64,000 nt of DNA from Torymus aiolomorphi (GCA_036365515.1 CM070876.1:177359523-177423522), one strand, 5' to 3'. Numbered from the stretch's first letter, positions 11,943 through 24,011 are shown. Made by a program: numbers and translations. The notes: a model not told the origin generated them from the letters alone.

Positions 11943-12885
11943 TACTTAGAATATCTTTCGGTTCGTAAAATGGTAAGAATTGTAAAACAAACGGTAAATA
12001 CGAACTTCCTTAAATTTGTATTTCTTTCGATTAGTAATTATTAAGTTAAAATATAGTAAAATTTAGAAAAAGAAAGTACTCGAATATTATTTTTAACTTT
12101 TTGAATTCGAGTGAAAATTTAGTAAATAAAATTCGGTTTTATGAGTAAAAGTTTGAAATTTTTTGGTGTAAAAAAAAATATTTTTTTGTTTGTTTGTTTT
12201 TCAAAATATAGAATTACAATATAGTTGATTTGATAATAGTTTTTAGAATTTAGTTTCTTTAACTAATAGAAGATTTCTATGATTAGTAGAGATTGTAATA
12301 AAACCACTATTCTCCAATTTTATAGGGGATTTTTCCCCTTTTTTTTTTTTATTTTTCAAATTCAGTGTGTAGTAGATTTAATATAGTTTTGTATAGAAGT
12401 TTAATGAAACTTCCTCTGGTTTTATATTATTCCACTTAGAAAGAAAGAGAAAAAAAAAAAATTTATTTAGAAAAACTTGTAAAATTTTAGATTTAGAAAA
12501 CTTAGTAAAATAAGTGAATATAATATTTCCTTTATTATTTCACTCTCAAAGACTTAGAAAAATTTTGATTTAGAAAAACTTGTAAAATTTTAGATTTAGA
12601 AAAACTTAGAAAAAAAAATTTGATTTAGAAAAACTTAGTCGAGAGGTCGTTGCGCGTGGTCATCTTTTTATGACTCAGAGGCTTTGGGGCGTAGACTTTA
12701 ACTTTGAAAATTATAAGTTTTTCTTATTTAGTTCATTTTTATTTTTAACTTATTTAGAATTTTTCTTTTTCATAAAATTCTATTTAACACATTTTTTCAC
12801 TTTTAAGATTGAAAACACAATACCTAAATTTTGAAATATAACCTTTTTGCCCTAACATAAAATCCTATCTAGTTTTTGTATCTAT
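11943..12885 (-). other. Leader region of the LTR element, AT-rich with minisatellite
   Basis: Between the primer site and the TIR element there is no ORF. From 12455 to 12640 a degenerate tandem of TTTAGAAAAACTTGTAAAAT words repeats about five times. A packaging role for this leader would be expected in LTR elements but is not demonstrable here. Confidence 0.5.
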
Positions 12886-12904
12886 GATCCCCCCGGGGCC
12901 TCCA
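12886..12904 (-). other. Candidate primer-binding site
   Basis: On the minus strand, six bases after the CA end of the 5' LTR, the sequence TGGAGGCCCCGGGGGGATC begins with TGG as expected for pairing with a tRNA CCA end. A tRNA ending GGGGCCTCCA would fit; some animal tRNA-Thr end this way, recalled from memory and not checked. Confidence 0.5.
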
Positions 12905-12910
12905 AAAATT

Positions 12911-15900
12911 TGTTACGTCGGGTCTACCAAAGAAGACCCGATGTTTAGTTTTAAAGAAAAACTAATAATTGCTCTGTTTAGAGCCTAGGCTAATGAAAAC
13001 CTACTAGCTCGGGATAGAGCTAGATACTACAGGATAGGATAAGGTTTGGGCAGCAATAAGGGCGCGACACGGTAGTTACCTAGAATTGAATTTACAAAGT
13101 TCGACTCAGTTCGTAGTTATTTGACTACAAGAAGACTGATGTTTAAACGGGAGTGGTTACCCAGACTAACATCCGAAATCTTGTAGTATAGTTTACGCGG
13201 TACTAGGGGTGATATTTTTTTAGAAGGATGGATAGATAGAGAAGAAACACTGTTATTTAAGGGAAAGTAACACGATATTTCCGAGTTAGAGTCACATGAA
13301 ATGGGGTGAGTGTGTGGAAAAAAAAAATGATCTAGTTGTAGAAAAAGTTAGACAGCAAAACTTTACTTTTACTTACTATTTCTGTTGCTGGCGACTCCAG
13401 AAGATCTCTGCTGTCGGCGATGAAAAAGAATTGGATCAGGGTTATAAATAAAAATGTAGCACAAACAAATATATGCAAGGAAAGAATAATGAGTTTATTT
13501 CCGCACACGCGTGTTACCTTTGCTCGGTAACTTGTACAAATTTTAATATTTTATATATTTTTATTTTTTTTTCAGAAAACTTTTAGAGTGTCGCGGAACT
13601 CTGTACAATTTTGAAATGTAAAAAATTTTAGGAAGACCTCTTCGGCTGAGGCTTGATGCTTGAGTGGTGAAGAACCTCTTCGGCTGAGGCTTGATGCTTG
13701 AGTGCGTCTGAGAATATAAAGATCGCTCCCGCGAGTGTTCGCACACTCGGCGGGGCTAGGATTGAACACCCGAGTCGGGGTCTGAAATAGAACTCTGGTT
13801 TTTCGTTGGACGCGGTTACGAAGTAAGCTAAGCTTGAGATGGGGCGCAGCCGCTTTCTCCTGTCTTAAGCGTAGAGGGATGTTATTGGTCGCTTAGATTT
13901 TTGGGACCAGCCCTCACTCAAAATCGGGCGCTGGGATTCGATAATGAGGCGTCATTATGCATATACGCTATGAATTGATTGTTAGGCAATAAAAGAGAAT
14001 TTTTGTTGTCTTACATTCAGCATCAAGATAAATAACCCACTTTGACATAATGTTTTTTTTATAATAAATAATTTTTAATATGAAACTTTAAATACATATA
14101 AGAACTGGGCGGTCCCATGACTAATTAAAAAGAATTTACGTTAAAATATGAAGATTTATTAACAAAAAAGGTGGAAATGAATTAAAACTTAATTAAAGAA
14201 AGGATTTATAATATGAATATTATAATAAATTATAATTAATCTGTAAATTAAACATTACTCGAAGTAGTTTATTTATGTACAAGAGTTTTATTTTCAAACA
14301 AGAAGGCTTTTAAGTAGCGAAATCGTACAAAGGATAATTATAAATACATCTAATATCCTATTTTGTATATTAACCGTTAAGGGTCAATTAAATACGCGAA
14401 TAGGAATATTGGTTTGGTATATAAAAGGGTGACAGTTATTATCAGCGAAACGGTTTAACACCGAAAATATAAACGTCTTAAAATTAGTAAAATTAGACTT
14501 AAAACCAAATATGACGGCTTTCGATAGTGCATAAGTTAGAACTAAAATATAAGTATAAAAGTAACTAAATTTGTATAAACTCTAATGCAATTAATACAAA
14601 AGTTTGAATATAAAATAACTTATATCAGATATCTTATACTTCTACAAATTTAGACTTAACATGTAAACTTAAAAATAAACTATCTAAATCAACATAAAAC
14701 TAATATGTGACTAATATAATATATATATACTTTATTGAAATCTATTACTCATTTCATATTATTGGGGCATTGAATTAAAGTGACTGATAAAACTTATACA
14801 GAAGAACGTACAATAATATATATAATAGAATAACCTATTGTGGAAATAGGTGAGATATTAAAATGTATTAGTTTATGAACTTTTCAGGAAAGAGAACAGA
14901 AAGTACTTGATTTCATAAGGTGTTTGAACTTTAAAATATTCTTAATTGAATTTGGAAATTGTAGAGATTTTGTTTTTATATATTTTGCATAAACATACAA
15001 AATAAAGTCAAGAAATATTAATGTGGATAGAAAATGTTGAAGGTAATTATCTAACGTAAAAGCTTAATAGAAAGGTATGAAATAACCTAGTTTAGTCTTA
15101 GATAACTAAAATCTATTGAATTGTTGAATTAATAAATCCTCAGGGATTTAATTGGAGGAGGTATACTAAGTAAATGGTATATGTTTAACCTTGGAGTTAC
15201 AGAGGAAAAATTAGTTTACTCTGTATTTGTTACTAACTGTCTATAAACGTGTTAAGAGAAAAATCTAGTATAAGCGTGGGTAGCAGAAAATGCTGGAAAG
15301 CGAGAGAGACGGAAACAGACGCTGTCGTGCGTAATTACAGGGTTTTCCCAGTTTATTGTTCTTGGAGTGGCTAAGAAATTCCGACGCGTACTCGGGTTCG
15401 AGAAAATTACCGCTTGCAGATGTTTGGGTCTGGCTAGTGTTTACTGAGGCTATCGTAAGAGGAAGGAAACGAAAAAAACTTTACGACCCGCGACGAAGAA
15501 GGAAGCGTTGTACCCTTACTTCGAGATGTTTGCGTTTGGGATTTCTCATGCGGCCGAAAATTTTGGGCCTGAGTTTTTATGACCCTAAACGAAGAAAATT
15601 TTTGAGGATGAACAAATTCTAAAATGATCTAATCCGATGATTGTTGGATGCAAGGAAATAGTGAGCATTTATTAAATATTGCGTTTGAAATGAATGATAC
15701 AAGAGCGTCTCACTTTTTAAATGCCAGATAAAATTTTACAACATAATTGCCTTACTACTAAGAGTAAAGTGTCGACATTTTATACTTTGAAAAGGAAACA
15801 TACAATACTAAAGGTTACAACAAGATTCCAAGTTTTATTTACAAAACTGGATCTTATATTTTTTTTTTTTTTATATTCTGAAAAAAAAGGAAACTGTATC

Positions 15901-16238
15901 AAGCCCCAATATCTTTTTCTATATTGTTGAAATCAAAATAATTGTGAAAAGAGGTACTATGCCAATTTTCCTAATTCGAAAAAATTGGTATCTAAAAGTA
16001 CTTAGGTAACAGTGCTCTTCTGTATTTTAAAACTATTGAGAATCAGATCTCTAATCTTTTATTAATAAATCCAGAGTAATAAAGGAAAAGAAAAATGATG
16101 GAATTATACAATATTTTGAATTCCAAATTTTTTCTTTTTTTTTTCTGAAATCTGATATTGGTTTACGAGATTCATGTAATAATGAAATAAAATAATTTTT
16201 ATTATTTTAAAGAAAACTATTTTTGGCAGGACGTAACA
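12911..16238 (-). repeat. 5' LTR of the Gag-only retroelement
   Basis: This is the upstream LTR in sense (minus) orientation, 3328 bp, differing from the 3' LTR by a handful of bases and short homopolymer indels. It has the same TATA-like run (about 13715-13725) and AATAAA signal (about 13494-13499). It should drive the element's transcript leftward through the Gag ORF. Confidence 0.85.
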
Positions 16239-16242
16239 GATG

Positions 16243-17306
16243 TGAACCCATAGATAAGAATAAACTGTTTTATATACAGAAAGTAGTTTGTATCATCTAT
16301 TGTAGAGATAATCATCCAAATAACCCGATATTTCCATAAACGTCTTGATCCTTTTTATAGTGTAATGATTAATTGTAATATACGATATTAGCAAGAATAG
16401 TATTTTTCGATACTAGTGAGAAACTCATACTGATTGTGCAAGAATCATTTTTACCACCTGTATAGAACACTATTTTTCGACACAACGTGCGTAAAGTTCT
16501 ATTTTAGAGCACGATTGCAAACCGAAATATCACATGGCGCCAGGACGGAAAATGGGTTAGCGAGAAGTCTCTCTGACATCTGAATTTAAGAGATAAGTGT
16601 TTTCCTCCATTAAGCGAATATGAGAAAACGTATGGAAACGGGAGTTGAGGGTCAACCTCCAGGACTTTCCCACAAGGGGGAAAAAAAAAGTTTTCCACTA
16701 AAAAAAGGAGTTTCGCACTACAAATACGGCCAGCAAGTGGGCCTGCGAGAGGAGTATTTTTCCGAAACTCTGCGAGGGCGAAACGCTGCTCGACAGATCC
16801 AAGACTCTGCCCGACGACGAAGCGCTGCCTGTGCCACGCCCGACTTGAACGCCAGCACCGATTTGCCACAAAGAAGCCACCAACTCTGCGCCCCGATAAA
16901 GAAGAAATTATTTTTCTAAAAAGTTTCTAGCTGTAAATCCCAAGATCTAATTCCCTACTTCTATAATCGCTTCAATCATTTTTATTCTGGTGTTATCAAA
17001 CGAAATCTAGTATTTGATACGTACATTTATTAACCCATTAATGCGCAAAACGCTAAATTTGGACATGAAACTACGAGCCCACTGTACTGTTAGAAAAAAC
17101 AAATCCATTTTTTAAATTCTTTTTTTAAATCAATTTTTACTAACGTTGCTGCATTCAAATAAGCAAATTATTGCCAGAAATCGCGCCCTCGATGTCTCAG
17201 GTTTTCGAAACCCTGGCTGAGAACTTTTTTTTCCCCCTTAGTATTTCCAAAATGGCGGTTTTTGTGAAACAGCATGACCTTAAACTTCATGATTTTATTT
17301 CTTGAC
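16243..17306. other. Non-coding stretch, no gene seen
   Basis: AT-rich DNA with a more GC-rich patch at 16530-16900. Overlapping short ORFs on both strands in that patch have no domain-like composition. No repeat structure was resolved. Confidence 0.4.
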
Positions 17307-17529
17307 AGCTTTGAACCTTACGAAAAAAATTTATGGAACAAAATATGTTTAGAATCATCCAAAAAACATGTGTGAATTTTTTCAAAAATTTTTGAGCCAT
17401 TTTAGAATTTTTCAAAAATAGGCCATTTTAAAAAATTTGAAATTCACTCCAAAACTTCTGGAAAAATTTATAAATATTCTTTAGATGATTCCGAGCACTT
17501 TTTGTTCTATAACTTTTTTTCGTAAAGCT
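17307..17529. repeat. Imperfect inverted repeat, about 48-bp arms
   Basis: Left arm 17307-17360 and right arm 17484-17529 share, inverted, GATGATTC, TTTTTGTTC and TTTTTCGTAA blocks. The interior contains its own AAAAATTTTTG words. It is probably a decayed MITE. No coding sequence lies between here and 18180. Confidence 0.35.
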
Positions 17530-18182
17530 GATGCTTTTCAATAAAAAAATTATCAAAGTATTGATTACGTAATCGATAAAAAGTTACAATGGTTTGAAGA
17601 CAGGGCATAATCGTCATTTCATTACTGCAAATTATACAACGATGTATGCTTCATATAAAAATACCCAAAATAGAAAACAACCGCATTGAAACGTATTACT
17701 ATAAAATAATAATCCCGATAAAGATTTTAACAATAAAATAATGAATTTGTTTAATTAATCAGATAAATAATTTTAACCTGTTCCATAAATAAATAGTAAA
17801 TATACAATTAACGAATTTACGATAACCCGAATAGAAATAAACTGTCCTGACGATAGTTAATAATTGCATTCGTAACTACATAAATAATAACCAGGTGATC
17901 GGCAATTAATAATTGATAGTAAAAATAAACGTGATAATAATAATTAATAATTGAATTAACAATTGAATAAGGGATCTCGCTCAGGGTGAAAAGCTCTTCC
18001 AAGAATTATTTACTGCTCTGAGATTCTAGGAAATCCTCAAGGACAAGTAGCAACGGTCAAGGCATTCAAGAACAAAGAGGGGAGGTAATCGAAGTCAACA
18101 ATACCAAGAAGCTAAATTCCAACGGTCAAAAAGCACTTAAGAAGGAAAACAATACAAGGTTAAAACAGAGAGTCAGCATTCC

Positions 18183-18279
18183 GAGGAGTGTAAACACTTC
18201 CGAGAATCCATTAGCGAGGAGCATGAACACTTCCGAGAATCCATTAGCGAGTAGCGTAAACACTTCCGAGAATCATTGG
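18183..18279. repeat. 33-bp tandem repeat, three copies
   Basis: Units begin at 18183, 18216 and 18249. Each carries AACACTTCCGAGAATCMATT. The array lies upstream of a TATA/initiator pair and could be part of an LTR U3, as repeats often are. Confidence 0.6.
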
Positions 18280-18535
18280 GCAATGGCGTAAGCCCAACGG
18301 CCCGAGTCATCGTCAACAACCAATCACGGACTATCGGCGTCCCACTCCTCCCTGGAGGGAGGCGGCCAGTCACCCGCTGCTCATCGCTCTCGACCCTATT
18401 TCCAGGTGTGAGGTCCCTCCACCGCCGCTCTCTCTACTTCAGAGTGAGGGAGGCCTCTGAGGCAACTCGGCGTCCTGCAGTCTCTATACCATACTGCCTC
18501 CCACTACCAACCTGAAGCTCCACCCAAAATCCAGA

Positions 18536-18572
18536 ATATAAATTGGGCCACACCGCCGGCATCGAGTCAATC
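18536..18572 (+). promoter_or_regulatory. Candidate core promoter of a decayed LTR
   Basis: TATAAATT at 18537 is followed 30 bases later by GTCAATC, an arthropod initiator-like word. AATAAA follows at 18742 and a TTTGGTG phrase at 18796 resembles LTR/internal junctions of insect retroelements. LTR termini were not found, so LTR origin is only an inference. Downstream to 19550 I see no gene. Confidence 0.3.
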
Positions 18573-19559
18573 GCTACCGAGCACATGAAAAGCTCTGTAG
18601 TCAGTTGCACTAGTGCACGAGCTCTGACCACGTCTCTGAGTCAGTCGCCATTACGATTAAAATTCGAGTTAATTGAATTGTATAGAGTCACGGTCAAAAG
18701 TCTATCTATTTGTTAAAATTCATAAAGTATTTAATTAATTTAATAAACCTCGATTTAAAGTTATTTCTCCGAGTTGAAGCAAGTTCACGGTTCATTTGGT
18801 GTTGTTCCAAAATTCGTGCAAAATCAAATTAAGATTTAAATTTGTCTTTGTTATTGATTACAAGTCTATATCATTGAATAAAAGTAACTATTAACATGAT
18901 TTCGTTTTATTGTTCGTGCTATTTCTAAATTTCTATTAGATTATTTTATTAAAATAATGTGTATTAAAAAAAACGTGTATTAAAAAAAAACAAAATACTC
19001 AGCGGAGCCATTTAGGAGTTTTTTGCTAGTTGTTTACTATATCGACGCCATTGGAGACCAGGGAGGGGCGAGAAGTAGACGCTTGGCAACATCGCATCGG
19101 ACAGGTAAAGATAGCAAGCAATTAGAATTATTGCTGCGTAAACGTTTAGTTTTGACATAAGTTTTTTAATAATTCATTCTGTATTTTTAATAGTATTGTT
19201 TGGATATGGTATAAAATTTGACTTTTTTCATAATGACTTTTTTTAAAGCCTTATCAAACATATTAAAATGAAAATATAAGTCAATAAATTAACAGGGGTA
19301 TTACTATTCTTTAGTAAACAATATTTTATAAATAAATGTACCTTTTTTTTGCTTAAATTCTAAGTTGATAAATACATTAACAAATGAACTGTTATTTCAT
19401 GAACATTCCTTCTAAATAAATATACTTTTTTATGTTTTCACTTATTAATTACGAATTCAAATACGTTCAAATAATAATTTTTTTATAAATAATAATATAT
19501 TAGAAATCTTAAGAAAAATTGAAATACTTAAAACTATGTAATTAATCTTGATAACAATT

Positions 19560-20480
19560 AACGCCTTTATGCGAAATTTGTTGCAAATTCTTTTTTAAAT
19601 TATCAATAATTTTATCAAGTGCTTTCTTATTACTAGTTATCTTTGGTTTTCCATTTGGTAGTTTTTCTTTAAAAATTTTTAATATAGCTTCTTCTCCATC
19701 TGTTTTATAAACATTTATCAATATATCACATGTTACATTTCCTTTAGCAACTTTTTTTAGTAAATCTAAACTTATAACATTATATATATTCTCTCACTAT
19801 CACTGTAAACCCAAAAGTCTCTAAATCAAAGTAAACAATAGATTTGGCTGATTCAGAGGTTATCATATTTTCAATTTTAATTTTATTTTGATTTATATTT
19901 TCTGCTCCAATTCAAAAATTTGATTTATAGGTAACTCCTTCAACGGTTTCATTTTTTCTTCTTAACCGCTCTCTATCATTTTTCAATTCTAGTCTACGTT
20001 TCTTTCGTACTATAGTGAGAGCGTTAAGCTTCGTCTCTTTTCTTTTTACGTCATATTTGTTAGCGTAATTAACAGTGTGTGTGTACCAGGAGATAAACAT
20101 AAATTTTTTTTAATATCTATCAAACTACTTTCGCCGTCATTAGCACGACACACTGCACTAGCTTCACGAAAATCACTAGATGCGCTTCTACTATAGCATA
20201 TACTCTTTGGTGCTTTATGAGCAATTACATTGTTTACGCTCTCATTTGCTTGACTAGAAGCTGCGACAGAAAACTTTCTAGCATTACTTGCATATCTTTG
20301 AAATAATTGACTTAACTTGTTATACAATTCTTCATTATTTAATATCACAGTCGGTTTTTTTTCTTATTATCCTGAGATTTGCACCAGATTCCAAATGTTC
20401 AGGAATATTTAATATTGCTTTTGCTAACTCTAAACTTTTACCCTTATTCTGAGATATTGATTGACAAATATATTATTTGT
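19560..20480 (-). pseudogene. Relic of a Mutator-like transposase with DEDDh exonuclease domain
   Basis: Several minus-strand frames decode parts of one protein. The frame at 20348-20046 has a SQANESVNNVIAHKAPKS block and ends in LSPGTHT, typical of the Mutator-like transposase domain family. A different frame (20100-19912) continues it with a basic KRKETKLN...RKKRRLELK stretch. At about 19845-19805 a third frame reads VYFDLETFGF, which matches the Exo I motif of DEDDh exonucleases. A further coherent frame at 19770-19566 (LDLLKKVAKG...) may be the exonuclease C-terminus. Frameshifts and an internal deletion make it non-functional. The N-terminal transposase half is missing. Family assignment is from recalled motifs. 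Confidence 0.6.
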
Positions 20481-20853
20481 CGAATGATACAATTGTCAAT
20501 TAAGGTTCATCGATGAAATACAAAAGCAGTGTATGAAGGTTATATAACATTAATGTTTCTAAATATTTTGCATTTAGTATTTATGCATTTTATACGTGCA
20601 TTTTGCATTTAACTTACCAAGTACAGCTGTTGTGTTTGTATCTGACAGCTTTTGATTTCCATTGCTGTGTAGTTTTCCTGTGTGCGCCGTTGTTATAATG
20701 CTACATATTTCACATTAATTTTTGAAAACTCAATTCAAATCCAAGATGCTTTTAACTGATAATTTGTGCTAGGCTGAGTGTACTGTTGCAATTCGGCTTC
20801 TCGTGTTTGATTTTCATTCATGTTTCTTGCTCATAAAACCAATTCTGTAATCA

Positions 20854-21453
20854 ATGGCCAAATTAAAATTGTTGGATAGCGAGCTCGATCTCAAAAACCA
20901 CGAGAAAGACGGTCATACACTGTCTAAACATGTTATGACGCCGGATAAGCTGCTGGCTGAATCATGCAAGCGAGGAAAATTCATAAGCGCATATGAAAGT
21001 AAAAGCTCAGCTGAAAGGTGGATTAAGGCAGCAATAGATGCAAGCAAAGAATCTATTGCTGCCTGGTACGAAGTGTCATCGGACTGGGATAAGGAAGTGT
21101 TTGAGTACACTCCCAAAGCCCCAGTCGGCTTCGGTGCCAGTCCAGGTGTTAAATACACCACTCACCTATATTCTCTGGTGTTCCTTCTCCAGAAGATGCC
21201 AGAAAATCACGTAAAAGATATACTCTTAGTGAGTAGTTTTCCGGTGAGGGAGAATACGGAGTGCTTCTCCATCGTCGCGGAGCCAGTTCACTCGATTCCA
21301 AAAAATTGGAGGAGTGACAATCAGTGCGGCTCCGCCATAGCATTTTCGAGACCGAGCGTTGCCTTTCCCGCCAAGCCATCACAGCAACGGTGGATCGGCC
21401 CCAGACTAGAAAAGAATAAACAAACGTGGTTGCTTAAGAGTAGTTGGCGATAA
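20854..21453 (+). CDS. Intronless ORF with bacterial RNase A-like (CdiA-CT) toxin domain
   Basis: 199 codons, starting in good context (ATCAATGG). Residues about 10-130 fit the bacterial CdiA-CT RNase A-like domain: the N-terminal motif HEKDGHTLSKHV, then an SAYESKSSAERWI block, an ESIAAW block, a GFG turn and a C-terminal LLVSSFPV strand. In bacteria these domains are the C-terminal RNases of contact-dependent inhibition proteins that cleave RNA in target cells. The motif I recall at the C-terminus is TxYP; here Thr is Ser and Tyr is Phe, so activity is doubtful. The 65 residues after SSFPV do not look like the family and may be read-through after loss of the original stop. There is no signal peptide, no delivery domain and no immunity gene nearby. 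The insect-like surroundings imply horizontal transfer. Expression is unknown. Confidence 0.6.
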   Translation: MAKLKLLDSELDLKNHEKDGHTLSKHVMTPDKLLAESCKRGKFISAYESKSSAERWIKAAIDASKESIAAWYEVSSDWDKEVFEYTPKAPVGFGASPGVKYTTHLYSLVFLLQKMPENHVKDILLVSSFPVRENTECFSIVAEPVHSIPKNWRSDNQCGSAIAFSRPSVAFPAKPSQQRWIGPRLEKNKQTWLLKSSWR

Positions 21454-21459
21454 AAGCCA

Positions 21460-21598
21460 CTCTTTAAAGTTGAATTAGTGAATAAACCACTAAACATTAG
21501 TGAAAATACACGAGCGTAGAATTAGTGTACTAATTTTCTACGGTGCAGCGATTTTTACTAATGTTTAGTGATTTTTTCACTAATTCAATTTTAGAGAG
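21460..21598. mobile_element. MITE-like hairpin just after the toxin-like ORF
   Basis: The arms CTCTTTAAAGTTGAATTAGT and (inverted) CTCTCTAAAATTGAATTAGT bracket a 139-bp element rich in ACTAAACATTAGT. It begins six bases after the ORF's stop codon and may have replaced the natural 3' end of that gene. Confidence 0.55.
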
Positions 21599-23236
21599 CA
21601 AGATTTCTTGAATGGTAGCCCTAGAAATTCTAACAAAGCCATAATAAAGCGCAGAGATGCTAAATGGCAAGAAAATCAGATGTTTCAAGAGACAGGATTA
21701 TACTTCGTACGTTCTAGACAACTTTTGGACCTATCCTTAAACAATTCTAGCTCTCGTAGTAAATTAAAATCGATATTTTAATTTTTACTACATTTTTAGA
21801 CTACAAAAACCTTCTAACTATAAAACATGTTTTCTATTTTTTTTTTTTTTTATAAACATCGACCCCTTTCATTGTAATTAGTTAACTTCCGAAGATAATT
21901 ATACTATTACTAAATCTAAATCTCTTTAGTTTTATTTTTGTTCCAAATGATCCCTCATGAAAAAGTGATTTACACCAAGGGAACACATACTTTTGAAAAC
22001 ACTGTTGATCGAACTGCTTTTTTGTATACAATGTAAAATCAGTAATAACATATAAAATTATTAAAATAAAGTGTTTTTTATAAGTTTGACTTTTCTAAAA
22101 TCAATTACATTTTGTGACGAGGAAAATGCCAGCATAGGCAAAATCCTCGTATGGTATAATTAACGGACTCTCTTTGTCAAAACCATTGCTCTGGCACAGT
22201 AATCGATTCCGGCATATACGGAGCTCGCTGTTAACAAGATGCGGCAGCGGCAGCAAAACGAGACGCGAGTCAGCAGCCAGCAAGGAGAGAAAGAGAGAGA
22301 AAGTCAGACAGGGACTCCCCGGCGCCGCGCGAGCCAGCGGGCGAAGGAGCGCCGAGAAGTCGACAGCATGATCGAGATACTAAATAAATTTATCATAGCT
22401 ATGTACTATTATATAACACTTAATATCTAATGTATCTAATGTATAATATCTAATGTACTATTATATAACACTTAATATCTCTTTATCTTTTATATTATTT
22501 TGTCCCTCTGTGTGATATAAACATGAAATAAACAAACAAGAAATATAAAAATCAATTCTCTCGATAACATCTTGTAATATCTCGTATATAGGTACCTGTG
22601 CGTAGGTCTGCCGTCTGACAAAGGTGTGATTCCGCCGTAACTTGTCCATTCTGTGTCCAGGCTTCTGAAGCCTTTATGTATTGGGAAACAAAATTTCTCA
22701 TAGTTCTTTATGGTGTATAACATCACTAAATACAATTGGTCATAGTCATAAATTGATATACTTGCTTTAATTTAAAACGAATCCACAAAATAGGCCTGAA
22801 ATGTCAATTCCGTAGCATGTCCGAAATTCAAATTTGGGTATAAAACGGCACTATACACAAAAGTAAGGTTCATCAAAAGTATTCATGTATGTACATCATA
22901 AACTATAGAGCTAACACAACACATTTATTACTATTTTACAATCAAAGAATGCTATTTATAATTAAAACGAGAGGCTTACTTTTTGTCCATCAATTTTCGA
23001 GAAATTTTGAATGATGCACTATCGATGTTCAAAAGCGCGCTAATTTACTATAGGGCGTCACCTACCCGTGGATTCTTAAACTATATGTTATGCAATTCAA
23101 ATGCTCTTGAGTGGCGAGCTAATGTTTCATTCCAACGTTTAAGAAAAAGCAAAACAGGTCAGTTCCGTAACAATATTTAACTGCTATTCTAATGCAAATA
23201 TTTTTTAAATATAAAAAAATAAATATGCTTTTCATG
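21599..23236. other. Non-coding, AT-rich with one GC-rich patch
   Basis: No gene seen. A GC- and purine-rich patch lies at 22170-22370. A 26-bp phrase GTACTATTATATAACACTTA... is duplicated at about 22402 and 22454. GTGATTCCGCCGTAACTTG at 22626 recurs inverted at about 23980-24000, so the 1.35 kb between may be one old element. Confidence 0.35.
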
Positions 23237-23240
23237 TTAA

Positions 23241-23686
23241 GGTAGTTCTCTAACGCGTTATAGTTTTTGCGCTCAGCAAGAGCACAAACTATACCATACG
23301 CATGCCATCTGCATCGTTCTGTCTCTCTCACTCTAATGCATGTCGTCTGCTATTTGTGTTTATAATCATAGTGTCTTTTTAAAAAGGTCGGCTTGACACA
23401 TATTTGATAAACTTGAAAGAAAGAGCTGAATTTCATCTTTCTTAAGCTATGTTTTTCTTTTTGAGAACCCACTTTTTTATCAAGTAATACTATTACTTCA
23501 TGTTATGCGTTATATGGCGTCATTTACTCTCAATGTAAAAGTAACCATTTTCAATAATTTTTTTCTTGAAAAATAGGTCGGCAACCTATATTTTAAAAAA
23601 TAAAGAAAAATTATTTCGATTTTAAAGAACACGCTAGAATTTTGTTACTTTCGAAACCCACTTTTTAATATATTAGATTAACTACC
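23241..23686. mobile_element. Candidate MITE flanked by TTAA
   Basis: GGTAGTT ends in inverted orientation are flanked by TTAA on both sides (23237-23240 and 23687-23690), the target choice of piggyBac-type elements. The inverted match is short and the interior (446 bp) has no ORF, so superfamily assignment is weak. Confidence 0.35.
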
Positions 23687-24011
23687 TTAATGGTAAGTAC
23701 TTTAAAACCTATACTCAGGAATATTTTTTATATCATTTGGTTAAGATGTACGAGCTAATAATTGCTAAAATGTCAGTTTCGGAACTGTCCGTAACGGTTA
23801 GTTCCATAAGACGAAAAAAATGATTTTCTACATTATAGCTACATACAACTTGTCGCAGAAGTAACGGATTCGGGTTTCGCTTTACAATGTTGATTTGTAT
23901 GCTATTATAATGTGAATAAACATGCTCGCACTTAAAATAAAGCGATTTAAGCAATAAGCTTTTCGAAGCCTGTTTTGGGCAAGTTACGGCAGAATCACTT
24001 ATATATATATA

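Larger units (their letters stand above)
3361..16238 (-). mobile_element. Complete Gag-only LTR retroelement with 3.3-kb LTRs
   Basis: Two nearly identical direct repeats (3361-6687 and 12911-16238) start TGTTACGTC and end GACGTAACA, the classic TG...CA form, and are bounded by the 4-bp target duplication GATG (3357-3360 and 16239-16242). The polypurine tract next to the left LTR and the primer site next to the right LTR both show that the sense strand is minus, agreeing with the single long ORF (10321 to 8273). The 6.2-kb interior has Gag-like coding but no reverse transcriptase, integrase, RNase H or protease that I can see. Solo LTRs of the family occur at 37679-41373 and 55360-59059. The near identity of the LTRs implies a recent insertion. 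Confidence 0.85.

Noticed and set aside
18183..18279. CRISPR-like array (33-bp repeats)
   Set aside because: Units are contiguous without spacers and the genome is eukaryotic.
19020..19110. Possible first exon ending ACAG/GTAAAG, perhaps a 5' exon of the toxin-like gene
   Set aside because: There is no convincing acceptor directly before the ATG at 20854, and a minus-strand transposase relic lies between.
22174..22371. GC-rich patch as a protein-coding exon
   Set aside because: Overlapping frames are Arg/Ser/Gln-rich by base composition only, with no splice context or motif.
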